The position numbers and the translations under genes were made by a program. Positions 26,428 through 36,104 of a stretch of DNA of 64,000 nucleotides are shown one piece after another (positions within the stretch are counted from its first letter, which is position 1; each line of letters starts with the position of its first letter). Origin of the DNA: Gracilimonas sp040117685 (GTDB lineage Bacteria; Bacteroidota; Rhodothermia; Balneolales; Balneolaceae); NCBI RefSeq assembly GCF_040117685.2, contig NZ_JBEDYP020000018.1, forward strand, positions 133,837-197,836. Direction: 5' to 3'. The notes under the pieces are model-generated. The model was given only the letters and a program-made list of their open reading frames with translations. It was not told the DNA's origin and ran no database searches.

Positions 26428-27927
26428 ATGAAATTCATGAAAACAAGATCTTTTATCATCACGTTGCTGTTATCCTTCGCTGTACTTGGAAGCGGATGTG
26501 TGACCCTTGAACAAAACCCTGTTTCGGGAAATAAACGAGCCTTTGGTTATAGCTGGGAAGAGGAAGAGAAAATCGGGGCCAATGCAGATAAGGAAATCGT
26601 GGCTCAATACGGTCTTTATCAAAACGATGAGCTATCCAATTATGTATCCGAACTGGGGCAATCTTTGCTGGAAGTGAGTCACCTGCGAAGGGAAGACACT
26701 CCCAAGAAGTTTCAGGAAACCGAATTCACCTTTCGTGTGCTCGACAGCCCGGTTGTGAATGCTTTTGCTTTGCCCGGCGGATATATTTATGTGACCCGAG
26801 GACTTCTGGCTCACCTGAATAATGAAGCACAACTTGCCGTGGTGTTGGGGCATGAGATTGGCCACGTAGCTGCCCGGCATGCATCGCAGCGGGCTGTTGA
26901 GCAGCAAATCGGGCAAATTGCTGTGTTAGGTGGGGCTGTTTTGGGGCAGTCGCTTGGCTTTGACGGTGGGAGTATACTTCAGCTAAGCAGCCAAACTGCC
27001 CAGCTCATGTTTTTGAAGTATGGAAGAGATGATGAACGCGAATCGGATGCTTTGGGTGTGGAGTACTCAGCAATGAAGAATTACCAAGCCGCTGAAGGAG
27101 CTGAATTTTTCAATTCTCTGGAACGCATTTCAGAAAGCCATGGAGGCGGAGTTCCTACTTTACTATCCAGCCACCCCGATCCGGGAGAACGTGAAAAAAC
27201 GATCCCGGAGTTAGCTCAGAAGTGGAAAGAACGAGGTTACGAGCAAACCATTCTGGATGATGAAGAATTTTTGAACATGATCGAGGGTATTGTGTTTGGG
27301 AATAATCCCCGTCATGGTTTTGAGAGAAACGGAACCTTTTATCACCCTGATCTTAAGTTTCAGTTTCCTGTTCCGGCCGGACTGAAGGTATATAATCAAC
27401 CGGCTTCTGTGGTGTTGGTGAATGAAGAGCAAACAGCCATCACGCAGTTTACCATCGATTCCGAAAGTAATTCACCCGAAGCTTCAGTAAACTCATTCCT
27501 GAACAGGGAAGGGGTTACTACAGCCGATCAATATGTATACACCGAAAATGGTTTAGATGGGTACCAGGCTTTTGCAACCGCCCTTGCTCAGGACAGTACG
27601 GAACTGAGGCTCCAGATTACAGCGATAGAGTTCCAGGGAAATATTTACAACTTTCTGAGTTACACCTCAGCTTCAGACTTCCCCATTTACGAGGGCGAAT
27701 TTGCGGCTATACCGGCTGGCTTCAGGGAGCTGAATGATGCTTCCATCTTAGGAATCGATCCCGTCAGAATTGAACTAAAGCCTGCCCCCCGAACGGCTTC
27801 TTTTGCTGAATTCTTACCGTCCAACCTGCCAATGGATATCCAGCCACTGGATGTGGCGATCATCAACCAGGTGAAACTGGATGAAACCGTTCAGCAGGGG
27901 ACGATCCTCAAAATTCCGGTTCAGTAA
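26428..27927 (+). CDS. M48 family zinc metalloprotease lipoprotein
   Basis: 499 residues. Lipoprotein signal with LGSGC (Cys24). The zinc site is HEIGH at 142-146 with the third ligand in DERESDALG about 60 residues later. The layout resembles BepA/LoiP-type periplasmic proteases that check outer-membrane protein assembly. The C-terminal third (from about 300) carries an extra domain and finishes with a LysM-like segment (IQPLDVAIINQVKLDETVQ) ending ILKIPVQ. It is expected to be anchored in the periplasm and act on misfolded envelope proteins. Confidence 0.9.
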   Translation: MKFMKTRSFIITLLLSFAVLGSGCVTLEQNPVSGNKRAFGYSWEEEEKIGANADKEIVAQYGLYQNDELSNYVSELGQSLLEVSHLRREDTPKKFQETEFTFRVLDSPVVNAFALPGGYIYVTRGLLAHLNNEAQLAVVLGHEIGHVAARHASQRAVEQQIGQIAVLGGAVLGQSLGFDGGSILQLSSQTAQLMFLKYGRDDERESDALGVEYSAMKNYQAAEGAEFFNSLERISESHGGGVPTLLSSHPDPGEREKTIPELAQKWKERGYEQTILDDEEFLNMIEGIVFGNNPRHGFERNGTFYHPDLKFQFPVPAGLKVYNQPASVVLVNEEQTAITQFTIDSESNSPEASVNSFLNREGVTTADQYVYTENGLDGYQAFATALAQDSTELRLQITAIEFQGNIYNFLSYTSASDFPIYEGEFAAIPAGFRELNDASILGIDPVRIELKPAPRTASFAEFLPSNLPMDIQPLDVAIINQVKLDETVQQGTILKIPVQ

Positions 27928-27957
27928 AAGTTTTAGTGGATTTTACCCGAATCCTTT

Positions 27958-27989
27958 TTGATACCTGAAAAAGAAAAGCAGTATCTTTG
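27958..27989 (+). promoter_or_regulatory. Bacteroidota-type promoter of purB
   Basis: TTG at 27958-27960 and TATCTTTG at 27982-27989 (TAnnTTTG), 21 bases apart, ending 32 bp before the purB ATG. The same spacing is seen before glnN. Confidence 0.5.
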
Positions 27990-28021
27990 GCGCGTAACTT
28001 TCATTCCAAAAAAACTTTCGC

Positions 28022-29317
28022 ATGATCGCTCGCTATTCCCGCAAGGAAATGTCTGACCTCTGGACCGATGAACAACAATTTCAGGCCTGGCTTGAGGTTG
28101 AACTTGCGGCCTGTTGGGCATGGGCTAAGCTGGGTAAAATACCCATGGAAGACGTGGACAAGCTGTATGAAAATGCCTCTTTTGATGTAGCCCGCATCAA
28201 AGAAATCGAAGCCAAAACCCGCCACGATGTAGTTGCCTTTACACGGGCAGTCTCCGAAACCCTTGGAGATGAAAAAAAATGGGTGCATTACGGACTGACA
28301 TCCACCGATGTGGTTGATACAGCCTGGGGAGTTCGACTTAAAAAAGCCAACGTTATTCTGCTGGAAGGACTGGAGCGCATTGTGAGTGTATTGGCTGAAA
28401 AAGCAAAACAGCACAAATATACGGTGATGATGGGGCGTACTCATGGTATCCATGCCGAGCCAACTACGTTCGGCCTCAAATGCGCTCTGTGGTATGCCGA
28501 AATGAAGCGAAACCTGGAGCGATTTAAAAAAGCTGCCGCTGACGTTGAGTTTGGTAAACTGTCCGGTTCGGTAGGAACCTTTGCCAACATTCCGCCCGAA
28601 GTTGAAGAATACACTTGTGAGAAATTAGGCCTGCAACCGGCCCCAATTTCTACCCAAACCCTGCAGCGCGACCGCCATGCGTATTACCTGTCTACTTTGG
28701 CGTTGATTGGCTCTACCATGGAAAAAATGGCGGTGGAAGTACGACACCTGCAGCGCAGCGAGCTTCGGGAAGCCGAAGAAGCCTTTCGGAAAGGGCAGAA
28801 GGGGTCATCTTCGATGCCGCATAAACGAAATCCGGTGAGTTCAGAAAACATCTCGGGATGTGCCCGGGTGCTCCGTGGTTATATGGTTACAGCTTATGAG
28901 AACATTCCGCTTTGGCACGAACGGGATATCTCACACTCTTCCGCCGAGCGTATTATCCTGCCCGATGCAACCACCTTGCTCGATTATATGTTGAACCGCT
29001 TTGCCGGGGTTATTGAAAACCTGGTGGTGTTTGAGGAGAATATGGAATCTAATATCTGGAAGACCCAGGGACTGGTATTCTCTCAGCGTCTGTTGCACAA
29101 GCTTATCGATAAGGGGATGCCGAGAGAAAAAGCTTACGATACCGTTCAGCCCCTGGCGATGAAATCCTGGGAAGAACAAATGCTGTTCAAACCTATTGTT
29201 GAAGCGGATGACACCATAACAGAAGCGTTATCACAGGAAGAGATAGACGATGCATTCGACCTGAATCATCATACACGAAACGTGGATGTGATTTTTGAAC
29301 GGGTGGGGCTGAAGTAG
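28022..29317 (+). CDS. purB: adenylosuccinate lyase
   Basis: 431 residues. The fumarase/aspartase superfamily signature GSSSMPHKRNP is present (about residues 261-271), along with TSTDVVDTA and MGRTHGIHAEP, which carries the catalytic His. It catalyses two fumarate-releasing steps of purine synthesis: SAICAR to AICAR, and adenylosuccinate to AMP. Single gene with its own predicted promoter. Confidence 0.97.
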   Translation: MIARYSRKEMSDLWTDEQQFQAWLEVELAACWAWAKLGKIPMEDVDKLYENASFDVARIKEIEAKTRHDVVAFTRAVSETLGDEKKWVHYGLTSTDVVDTAWGVRLKKANVILLEGLERIVSVLAEKAKQHKYTVMMGRTHGIHAEPTTFGLKCALWYAEMKRNLERFKKAAADVEFGKLSGSVGTFANIPPEVEEYTCEKLGLQPAPISTQTLQRDRHAYYLSTLALIGSTMEKMAVEVRHLQRSELREAEEAFRKGQKGSSSMPHKRNPVSSENISGCARVLRGYMVTAYENIPLWHERDISHSSAERIILPDATTLLDYMLNRFAGVIENLVVFEENMESNIWKTQGLVFSQRLLHKLIDKGMPREKAYDTVQPLAMKSWEEQMLFKPIVEADDTITEALSQEEIDDAFDLNHHTRNVDVIFERVGLK

Positions 29318-29396
29318 AAAGTTATAAATAAGAGTTTGAATTTTTTTGAATTAATACGATACTCGAATCAAAAATTGTTCAAAAGAGATACTACTT

Positions 29397-30470
29397 ATGA
29401 CTCACGATTTAGGCTTTTACAAACTGCTGTCAAAACTAAAATGGCCGGCTTCCTATTCGGGTAAAATCTTGCTCATTGCTTTCATAGGGACTCATGTACC
29501 TCTGATAGCCTTGTTTATTTTCCTGACCTTTTTCTATCCCATAGAATATCGCATGGTGATTTTGATGTGTGTGCTGGTGGCTACACTGGGAGGTACAGCC
29601 GGAACTTTGTACTACATCTATAAAATATTGGGTCCGGTAAGGCTGACCGGACATGCGCTGAATAAATATCGCTCCGAGAAAGAGAAACCTCATCTCCCCA
29701 CAGATTATTGGGATGATGCGGGGGTACTGATGAGTCAGACTCAATTTTGTATTGAAGAACTGGACGCACTACTGAATTTTAAAAACCGGCTTCTTTCGTT
29801 GATTTCTCATGACTCACGTACGCCATTAAGCACCATCAATCTGGCTTCCGAAATGATTGAGGCTGAGATTAAAGGAGATGAAACCAATGAGGATCAGGTA
29901 AAACACTTCCTGGAAATGATCAAGGTTAGTGCACAGCATCAGCTGGAGTTCATGAACAGTATGCTTTCGCTTGCTCGCTTTGATGAAGGAAAACTAACCC
30001 TGGATCAAAAAGAGGTTAAGGCCGGTGAATTATTTGAAGACCTGAAGAAAAACCACCAGCTGTATCTCAGTACTAAGAATATCGATTTTGAAACTCTTTC
30101 GTCTCTCTCTGAAAATGAGATTCTGTATCTGGACAAAGAAAAGATGATGTCAGTCTTGAATAACTTGGTGCAGAATGCGATTAAGTTTACACCAGAGGGG
30201 GGTAAGATTTCGGTGTCAGTCAGTTCCGATTCAGAGAATTATATTCTGACGGTGAAGGATAACGGTGTCGGGATATCAGAGGAGCAAAAAAAGGATATTT
30301 TTGAGGCTTTCTCAAGCTCATCAGAAGGCACCGGTAGCGAAAAAGGAACCGGGCTTGGTCTGTGGATTGCCCGGGTATTCACTGAACTTCATGATGGTAC
30401 CATTTCACTGTCTGGTAAAGAAGGCGAGGGGACCACAATTACAATTACCATACCTAAGAAGGGTAGGTAG
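29397..30470 (+). CDS. orphan sensor histidine kinase
   Basis: 357 residues. Two membrane helices (about 22-46 and 52-77) with almost no loop between, so no sizeable external sensor. A dimerisation domain carries the phosphate-accepting His138 in ISHDSRTP, then a HATPase domain with NLVQNAIKFTP (N box), DNGVGIS (G1) and GTGLGLWIAR (G2). No response regulator gene is adjacent, so the partner is encoded elsewhere. The very short periplasmic part suggests sensing within the membrane or cytoplasm. Confidence 0.92.
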   Translation: MTHDLGFYKLLSKLKWPASYSGKILLIAFIGTHVPLIALFIFLTFFYPIEYRMVILMCVLVATLGGTAGTLYYIYKILGPVRLTGHALNKYRSEKEKPHLPTDYWDDAGVLMSQTQFCIEELDALLNFKNRLLSLISHDSRTPLSTINLASEMIEAEIKGDETNEDQVKHFLEMIKVSAQHQLEFMNSMLSLARFDEGKLTLDQKEVKAGELFEDLKKNHQLYLSTKNIDFETLSSLSENEILYLDKEKMMSVLNNLVQNAIKFTPEGGKISVSVSSDSENYILTVKDNGVGISEEQKKDIFEAFSSSSEGTGSEKGTGLGLWIARVFTELHDGTISLSGKEGEGTTITITIPKKGR

Positions 30471-30577
30471 GTTCTTACACCCTGAACATAACGGGTGTAG
30501 GAATTCGGGAATTAGAATTAACGGTTAAAAATTTAGAACAAAAACCAGGATCCGTTTATCGAAGCTACTTTCTTCGG

Positions 30578-31915
30578 TCAGAAACTGTCGCGGTTGCCGA
30601 TGCCTCCAAAGCGTGGGTTTACAACATTGTTGAGAAGCGAGCCAAAGCGATAACGGAACCCGAAGCTGATGCCTGCCTCATAGTTGGTTTCGAGTTGTCT
30701 GCGCCTCAGGAGTACATCTTCCAGGTCTGCGTTACCCTTTGGAAGGTTGATCTGATCATGGATGAGTTCGAGGAAGCCTCCAATCTCAACGGAAAGTCCC
30801 CTTGTGATACGAATTTCGAACTCCGCATCAAACTGAAGACTGTGGCGCGAAAGGTCGTGCAGGTACTGTGAGGCATTCACTCCTATTTCGATTCCTCCCC
30901 AAGGCTGTACGACTTCGTAGCCTGCATTAAGCAGATGCTGTGGCAGCATTTCTTCGACTTCGTTATAGATAGTGGTGTCCCGATAGGTGATGTGCGAGGC
31001 ACCCAGGCGATAAGCCACTGTCAGCTGTCGCCGATTGGCCTCGCGGTAAGGGTAGAGGCTCCATTCCACTGCGGCCATGAAACGGTATCGCCAATCTACG
31101 TTAGAATAGGTGGAGGTGAGAACATCTCCGTAGGCACCGGCAGACCAATGAGGTGAAATACTTCGTATGGCATAGCTGGTAAACCCGTCGCGTCGGGCCG
31201 TACTCGTGATCGTTCCTTCCTCACGCTCAAATTGGTCGTAGTTATAGTTGAAGAAGGGCCGGAGCTGAAGTTTCCACTCTTCAGTCACGCGGCTGACATA
31301 CACCCCATACCGTGTGTCGAAGGAGCGCTGCTTGGATTCGAAGTCGGCACTGCCGTCGGCATAGATCTCGACCGTCCAATGATTCCATGGATCTTCCGTT
31401 TCCTGGATCTGTCCTGCAGAGTAAAATTCAGATGTCTCAATATCCACACGCAGTCGGTCTCGTATAGGGGTCTGCATCAGGTAGGGCACCAGTGCAGCTT
31501 CGAGGGTTCGGAGAAATCCGTCCCGCTCTTCGGAGTCTGTGGCGTTGGCAGGTGCATTGAAAACGGTGGAGTAATTCATCCCGTCAAAGATACCAAGGCC
31601 GATGAGGTCGATGGTACGTGCCTCGCCGCCGGATCCTGTGCCTTCCCGGGTGACGAGAACGTGAACATCGGCGACTTCCCGGTCACGAACATGGTCCAGA
31701 TATGGCATCTCCTGACGAATGAAGGTCTCATCGCAAAAATCACAATCGAGGAAGAGGGCGAGCCGTCCCGGGGCTTCTGTTTCGTTCAATTGTGCAGTTG
31801 CAGGTGTGAGGGCCGCGCTAAATAAAAAGAGTATGATCACGCATATCCCGGTAACCGCGTTATTCATTCTATTTGCAAAATTTTGATTATGAACAGACCG
31901 CCTCATAGCTCTCAA
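30578..31915 (-). CDS. predicted outer-membrane beta-barrel protein with N-terminal CxxC domain
   Basis: 445 residues. A long N-terminus before a hydrophobic signal (TGICVIILFLFSAALTPATAQ); the Met at 31867 may be the real start. Residues ~50-150 form a domain beginning LALFLDCDFCDETFIRQEMP, whose CDFC could be a metal or redox pair. The remainder shows alternating short strands rich in Tyr/Arg/Trp (WKLQLRPFFNYNYDQFE, YRFMAAVEWSLYPY) and ends in Phe, as outer-membrane barrels do. No family name recognised. The gene looks more GC-rich than its neighbours, a possible sign of transfer. Confidence 0.72.
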   Translation of the reverse strand: MRAMRRSVHNQNFANRMNNAVTGICVIILFLFSAALTPATAQLNETEAPGRLALFLDCDFCDETFIRQEMPYLDHVRDREVADVHVLVTREGTGSGGEARTIDLIGLGIFDGMNYSTVFNAPANATDSEERDGFLRTLEAALVPYLMQTPIRDRLRVDIETSEFYSAGQIQETEDPWNHWTVEIYADGSADFESKQRSFDTRYGVYVSRVTEEWKLQLRPFFNYNYDQFEREEGTITSTARRDGFTSYAIRSISPHWSAGAYGDVLTSTYSNVDWRYRFMAAVEWSLYPYREANRRQLTVAYRLGASHITYRDTTIYNEVEEMLPQHLLNAGYEVVQPWGGIEIGVNASQYLHDLSRHSLQFDAEFEIRITRGLSVEIGGFLELIHDQINLPKGNADLEDVLLRRRQLETNYEAGISFGFRYRFGSLLNNVVNPRFGGIGNRDSF

Positions 31916-32119
31916 TTAATGGTGTATGATATTAGGTTAAATCTGCCTGTACCGATGCGCAGACGGCGGGTAATTTATGAGATAATGAACGGCTAAAATG
32001 TAAAAACAAGCAATTCAAGAAATTGAAGTCTGTCCCACTGTCTTGTGTTCTCTAACAATTCTTTGAAAGAGAATCGACCAAAAGATGTCTCGTTAATGAT
32101 ATAATAAATTCTAAAAGCA

Positions 32120-33310
32120 CTAATTCGGGGGCAGAAGTACTTCTTTAGTAAGGGTAGCAGAGCCGTCTTTCCAGACTAATTCTATGTTTTCTCTATTCAT
32201 AGCGTCAATTACTCTTCGTATGCCTTCCATAGAAAATTCGGTTTTACTACCATTTACGGAGATTAATTCCATACCCGGACGAAGCCCAGCGATTTTTGCC
32301 GGGGAACCATCCCAGACGGCTGCGACGGAAATGGTGTTATCAAATGCCAGGGTGAAACCAAACGATCGTATCACATAGGATCCATCCGAATATTGTTTGA
32401 AATACGCTTTCCCGGATCGAGCGTCTAATGTAATGATAAAGTGCTCCAGCATACTGGCTCCGATAAGACTGGGAGATAAATCACGACGATAAGCGGAAAC
32501 TGCACCTAAGGGTAGTTTGCCTATGGAAAGTGCGGGCAGCATTGTAAGGAGTAAGTCAGTTTCCGCAGCTTGGCCTCCTAAAGAAGTACCTGGTGAACCA
32601 TATCCGGATAACGATCTTTCGGTTTTCGAATTTTTTCGGGCTCCGTCCAAATCCTTTGAAGAAATTGTAAAAAATGAGGGAGAACCGGTATCGAACATAG
32701 CTTTACTTCGTGCATGCTTCGAAAAGGTAACGTCAAATATGGGCATATAAGGATAACCAAACTGATAGAGCGTTAACTCTTTGGCATCGTTCAGGTAAGG
32801 AAGTTTGTTCAGATCAGTATTAAAGCGAAGTACGGAGTTTTTGAGGTCCAGTTGCCATAAACCAAGTGGCAATAACTCCGAACCAATAACCCCATCGCCG
32901 ATGAATAGTCGGGTTGCCGGGGAGTTGGAAAAATCAGCCGTCATCATGGGCACTTTACGGAATTCTTCACCACCAATAGTCATCCCGGCCTGAACAATGT
33001 TGGTTTCAATTATGCTTCCGTGTGCATCCCTGCCCTTATTAGTATCGACTACTTCTAAACCCAGTTCGTTCGCAAGCCGGGCGTCTATCATAGAGGGGGA
33101 TCCCGTATCAACTACAAAACGTCGTTCTTCACCTCCAATTTCAACTTTAACGTATAACTTTGTGGCAAGAAGCTTTATTGGAATTTCAAAAGAAGCGGAT
33201 GGATTTACAAGATAGGGGCCTTCTGTGATCCAGACAGGTTGATTCTGCATCCCTGATACAGGGCTGGTAACAAGGAACAACCCCAATACAAGAAGTACCT
33301 TTTTTTTCAT
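32120..33310 (-). CDS. bilobed retropepsin-like aspartyl protease with PDZ domain
   Basis: 396 residues with a signal peptide (cleavage near residue 20). Two DTGS motifs are visible: VVDTGSPS (68-71) and MFDTGSPS (207-210), one in each half, so two retropepsin-like lobes sit in one chain. A C-terminal PDZ domain follows (about 310-390; GSPAKIAGLRPGMELISVNG). Most bacterial relatives carry one catalytic lobe or dimerise. It is probably periplasmic. A decayed attC-like sequence lies immediately upstream of its start, so it may once have been near a mobile cassette. Substrate unknown. Confidence 0.83.
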   Translation of the reverse strand: MKKKVLLVLGLFLVTSPVSGMQNQPVWITEGPYLVNPSASFEIPIKLLATKLYVKVEIGGEERRFVVDTGSPSMIDARLANELGLEVVDTNKGRDAHGSIIETNIVQAGMTIGGEEFRKVPMMTADFSNSPATRLFIGDGVIGSELLPLGLWQLDLKNSVLRFNTDLNKLPYLNDAKELTLYQFGYPYMPIFDVTFSKHARSKAMFDTGSPSFFTISSKDLDGARKNSKTERSLSGYGSPGTSLGGQAAETDLLLTMLPALSIGKLPLGAVSAYRRDLSPSLIGASMLEHFIITLDARSGKAYFKQYSDGSYVIRSFGFTLAFDNTISVAAVWDGSPAKIAGLRPGMELISVNGSKTEFSMEGIRRVIDAMNRENIELVWKDGSATLTKEVLLPPN

Positions 33311-33342
33311 GATATATACCTGGCTAAATGGTTGTATATCGT

Positions 33343-33418
33343 CCCAGCGTGTAAGCGGTGCGGGGATTCTGAGTTAATTGAAGTAGCGGAATTAATTCCT
33401 GGAAATCAAATTTCCATC
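33343..33418. repeat. decayed attC-like sequence
   Basis: This stretch aligns with the left and central parts of the attC sites at 47341-47464 and 48085-48206: the shared words are CCCAGCG, GCGGGGATT, TTGAAGTAGCG, AATTAATTCCTGG and TTTCCATC. The core box expected as GCCTAAC has decayed (GTATATC at the aligned position), and the right half is missing. It lies directly upstream of the aspartyl protease gene, in the same orientation relative to it as live sites have to their cassettes. Confidence 0.7.
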
Positions 33419-33435
33419 AAAAATCGGTCGCTCGC

Positions 33436-33605
33436 TCTTTCGCTAATCAAACAACCGGATTCCTGCTTTCGCAGGGCTGACAGAGTAGACCTAGAAAATA
33501 AGAAACAGCATCGAGTCATCCCGCCGCGAAAGCCGGGATCTTGTTCTGTGAAAGGGCAGTTTAGCCATAAACAAGCATTCAGATTCCTGCCTCCGCAGGA
33601 ATGAC
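33436..33605. repeat. cluster of REP-like palindromic repeats
   Basis: Contains three units of the widespread intergenic type: ATTCCTGCTTTCGCAGG, TCATCCCGCCGCGAAAG with CCGGGATC, and ATTCCTGCCTCCGCAGG followed by AATGAC. These can fold into short hairpins. Just before them, 33413-33434 is nearly identical to 49027-49048 (core AAAATCGGTCGCTCG). ORFs in this region are only translations of the repeats. From 33311 to 33718 there is otherwise no gene. Confidence 0.7.
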
Positions 33606-33662
33606 AACATAAAAGGCAGAAATGATGGGATGGGTGGTGGAGAAGGAGGGGGCGAATCAAAA

Positions 33663-33690
33663 AAAAGGGACGAGCAAGCTCGTCCCTTTT
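33663..33690 (-). terminator. terminator of the ABC-2 exporter operon
   Basis: Perfect 12-bp stem AAAAGGGACGAG / CTCGTCCCTTTT around CAAG; it is symmetrical and could stop transcription from both sides. Confidence 0.88.
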
Positions 33691-33718
33691 AAAGATGAAG
33701 TAATACCATTCCGGTCGT

Positions 33719-35017
33719 TTAACTCTGCTTAATCCACTTGCCGAGTTCTTTGAAGGACGGTTTTTTGCCGTACATCAAAATACCCACGCGGTAGATTTTG
33801 GCCGCCAGCCACATGATGCCCAGAAAAGTCAGAATCATCAGTAAAATGGATACGATAATTTGCCACATTGGGACCTGGGAAGCCGCAATCCTGGTAATCA
33901 TATTGATGGGAGCAGTGAGAGGGAATAACGACACAAACATAGATAAACCGGAGTCCGGAGCTTCCATTACTTTGGTATTCAGGAAGTAACCGACGAAGAT
34001 TGGAAGTCCGACCGGCAGCATAAACTGCTGAGAATCCTGCTCGGTCTCTACAGCCGCACCGATGGCTGCAAACACGGCGCTGTAAATCATGAACCCAAGG
34101 AAAAAGAAGATCAGGAAGTTCACGAATACCATCGGATCTACTACCATCTGCTCCAGGGAGGAGGGGTCAAAAGAGGAAGCTGCTGCTTGTGCTGCTTCGT
34201 CCGGAATATTACTCATCTGTGCCTCCATAATCATGCCGGCTATGGGGGCAGCAGCGATGGAAAGGCCGATATAAAATGCAATCCAGATACTGAACTGCGT
34301 TAAGGCCATGGCCAGAACGCCAAACAGCTTCCCGAACATCAGCTCAATCGGTTTTACCGACGAAGCGATTACCTCCAGCACCCGGTTGGTTTTTTCCTCA
34401 ATAACACTGCGCATCAGCAGGGATCCGTAGATGAAAATCCCCATGAAAATCATCAGCCCAAGTATAAAGCCAAGGGCCGAGGCAAACAGCGTGTTATCTT
34501 CAGATTCTCCCTCTTCGGTCAGCTTAACGGCCTCCAGTCCGGTACGGGTCTCAAAAATTTCCCGGATGTTATCCGATACATTCTCGCGCGAGAGTTTCTC
34601 TTCCCGTACGGCTTCCCGTAAATCGGACCGAACGGCAGATATAAAGCTCAAACCGCCGCTGCCTCCATAAATCAGGGTGGGACTTTGAGATTCTGAGATC
34701 ACCTGATCATTAAGAATAATAAATCCGTCCAGATCGCCATCCAGCACATCGGCACGGAGGCTGTCTTCGTTGATGTCACTTACATCAAAATACCGGGTCT
34801 GGTTGATATCAACCAATCGCTCTACCAGAACATTGGTATTATCCAGTATCCCTATTCTTTTTTCTACTTCGGAATCTGAAATACTGATGTACACCACAAT
34901 GCCGATAAAGGCTACCAGGGCAAGCGGCGTGAGTGCCGTGGCAATGATGAACGATTTACTTTTTACGCGGGTGAGATATTCTCTTTTCAGTACTAACCAA
35001 ATTTTGTGCAGACTCAT
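33719..35017 (-). CDS. ABC-2 type transporter permease (NatB-like)
   Basis: 432 residues. One helix near the N-terminus (SFIIATALTPLALVAFIGIVVYISI), a large external domain (about 50-180), then five to six helices, with EEKTNRVLEVIASSVKP in between, the hallmark of NatB/YhaP-type ABC-2 permeases. The upstream gene encodes its ATPase and ends 2 bp before this start. NatAB-type systems export sodium or small toxic compounds; the substrate cannot be told from sequence. Confidence 0.92.
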   Translation of the reverse strand: MSLHKIWLVLKREYLTRVKSKSFIIATALTPLALVAFIGIVVYISISDSEVEKRIGILDNTNVLVERLVDINQTRYFDVSDINEDSLRADVLDGDLDGFIILNDQVISESQSPTLIYGGSGGLSFISAVRSDLREAVREEKLSRENVSDNIREIFETRTGLEAVKLTEEGESEDNTLFASALGFILGLMIFMGIFIYGSLLMRSVIEEKTNRVLEVIASSVKPIELMFGKLFGVLAMALTQFSIWIAFYIGLSIAAAPIAGMIMEAQMSNIPDEAAQAAASSFDPSSLEQMVVDPMVFVNFLIFFFLGFMIYSAVFAAIGAAVETEQDSQQFMLPVGLPIFVGYFLNTKVMEAPDSGLSMFVSLFPLTAPINMITRIAASQVPMWQIIVSILLMILTFLGIMWLAAKIYRVGILMYGKKPSFKELGKWIKQS

Positions 35018-35019
35018 AA

Positions 35020-35940
35020 TTATACCAGCTCCCCTTTTTTGATGTTGTCTTCCCCAACCGTGGAGATGAAAATTTCTGTTAGTGACGGTTCAATGCGTTC
35101 GAATTTGTGAATTTCAGCATGCTCCATAGCTACTTTCAGGATGTCCTGCATATTCTGCCCGTCCAGCACGCGGATTTCCGCAAAGTTGGTGGATCGGTTG
35201 TTTATTCGAACATTGTCCAGCGTATCCAGAAAAGAACTGTCGCCCTCGAACTCCAGGTTAATGGTATTTTCTCCGAAGGATGATTTGATTTCCCGCAGAT
35301 TACCGGTTAAAACAGCTTCTCCCTGGTTGAACAGGCAAATATCATCACACATTTGTTCTACCTGTTCCATACGATGAGTGGAGAATAAAATGGTTTTTCC
35401 TTTCTCGCGAAGCTCAATGATAATCTCTTTTAGGGTTTCACTGTTGATGGGATCGAGACCGCTGAACGGCTCATCAAAAATATAGATGTCCGGATCGTGA
35501 GCAATGGTGGCTATGAACTGTATTTTCTGGGACATTCCCTTGGAGAGTTCATTAATCTCCTTCTTCTTCCAGTCGGAAGCGTCGAAACGATCGAGCCAGT
35601 AATCGATGGCTTTTTTGGCATCGGTGGAGTTCATGCCTTTCAGCTGGGTAAGATACATTAGCTGATCGATGACCTTCATTTTTTTATAAAGACCGCGCTC
35701 TTCCGGCATGTACCCGATCACCTTTTGGGTTTCCGGACTGGCAACCTGTCCATTGATGGTTACACTGCCGCTGTCGGGAGAGAGGATGTAATTAATCATC
35801 CGGATGGTGGTGGTTTTACCGGCACCGTTTGGACCGAGCAGCCCGAAAATACGCCCTTTATTAACTTCAAAACTAACGTCGTTTACCGCCTTGGTTTTCC
35901 CAAACGATTTAAAGACGTTATTAACTTCAATTACTGCCAT
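35020..35940 (-). CDS. ABC transporter ATP-binding protein (NatA-like)
   Basis: 306 residues. Walker A is GPNGAGKTT (about 36-44), the signature is ELSKGMSQKIQF and Walker B is DIYIFDEPFSGLDP, followed by the switch His in STHRMEQ. The C-terminal ~90 residues match DUF4162, common in NatA/YhaQ-type ATPases. It powers the permease encoded 2 bp downstream. Confidence 0.94.
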   Translation of the reverse strand: MAVIEVNNVFKSFGKTKAVNDVSFEVNKGRIFGLLGPNGAGKTTTIRMINYILSPDSGSVTINGQVASPETQKVIGYMPEERGLYKKMKVIDQLMYLTQLKGMNSTDAKKAIDYWLDRFDASDWKKKEINELSKGMSQKIQFIATIAHDPDIYIFDEPFSGLDPINSETLKEIIIELREKGKTILFSTHRMEQVEQMCDDICLFNQGEAVLTGNLREIKSSFGENTINLEFEGDSSFLDTLDNVRINNRSTNFAEIRVLDGQNMQDILKVAMEHAEIHKFERIEPSLTEIFISTVGEDNIKKGELV

Positions 35941-36104
35941 AATCGTATGTTAAATTCAAATTGACTATTTGTGACGGGAGAGCTTAAGAAAAGCAAAGGT
36001 AACTGTAAAGAAAGCCCCTGTATGTTTTTGGAAGATGCCCAAAGATTTCTTATTTCCCATGATAATAAACGGTAACGAATTATAAGGACTCAGGTTTCAA
36101 ATCA

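Noticed and set aside
33332..33660. Overlapping ORFs on both strands in the gap after the aspartyl protease
   Set aside because: They translate the decayed attC and the REP-like repeats; no start signal or protein character.
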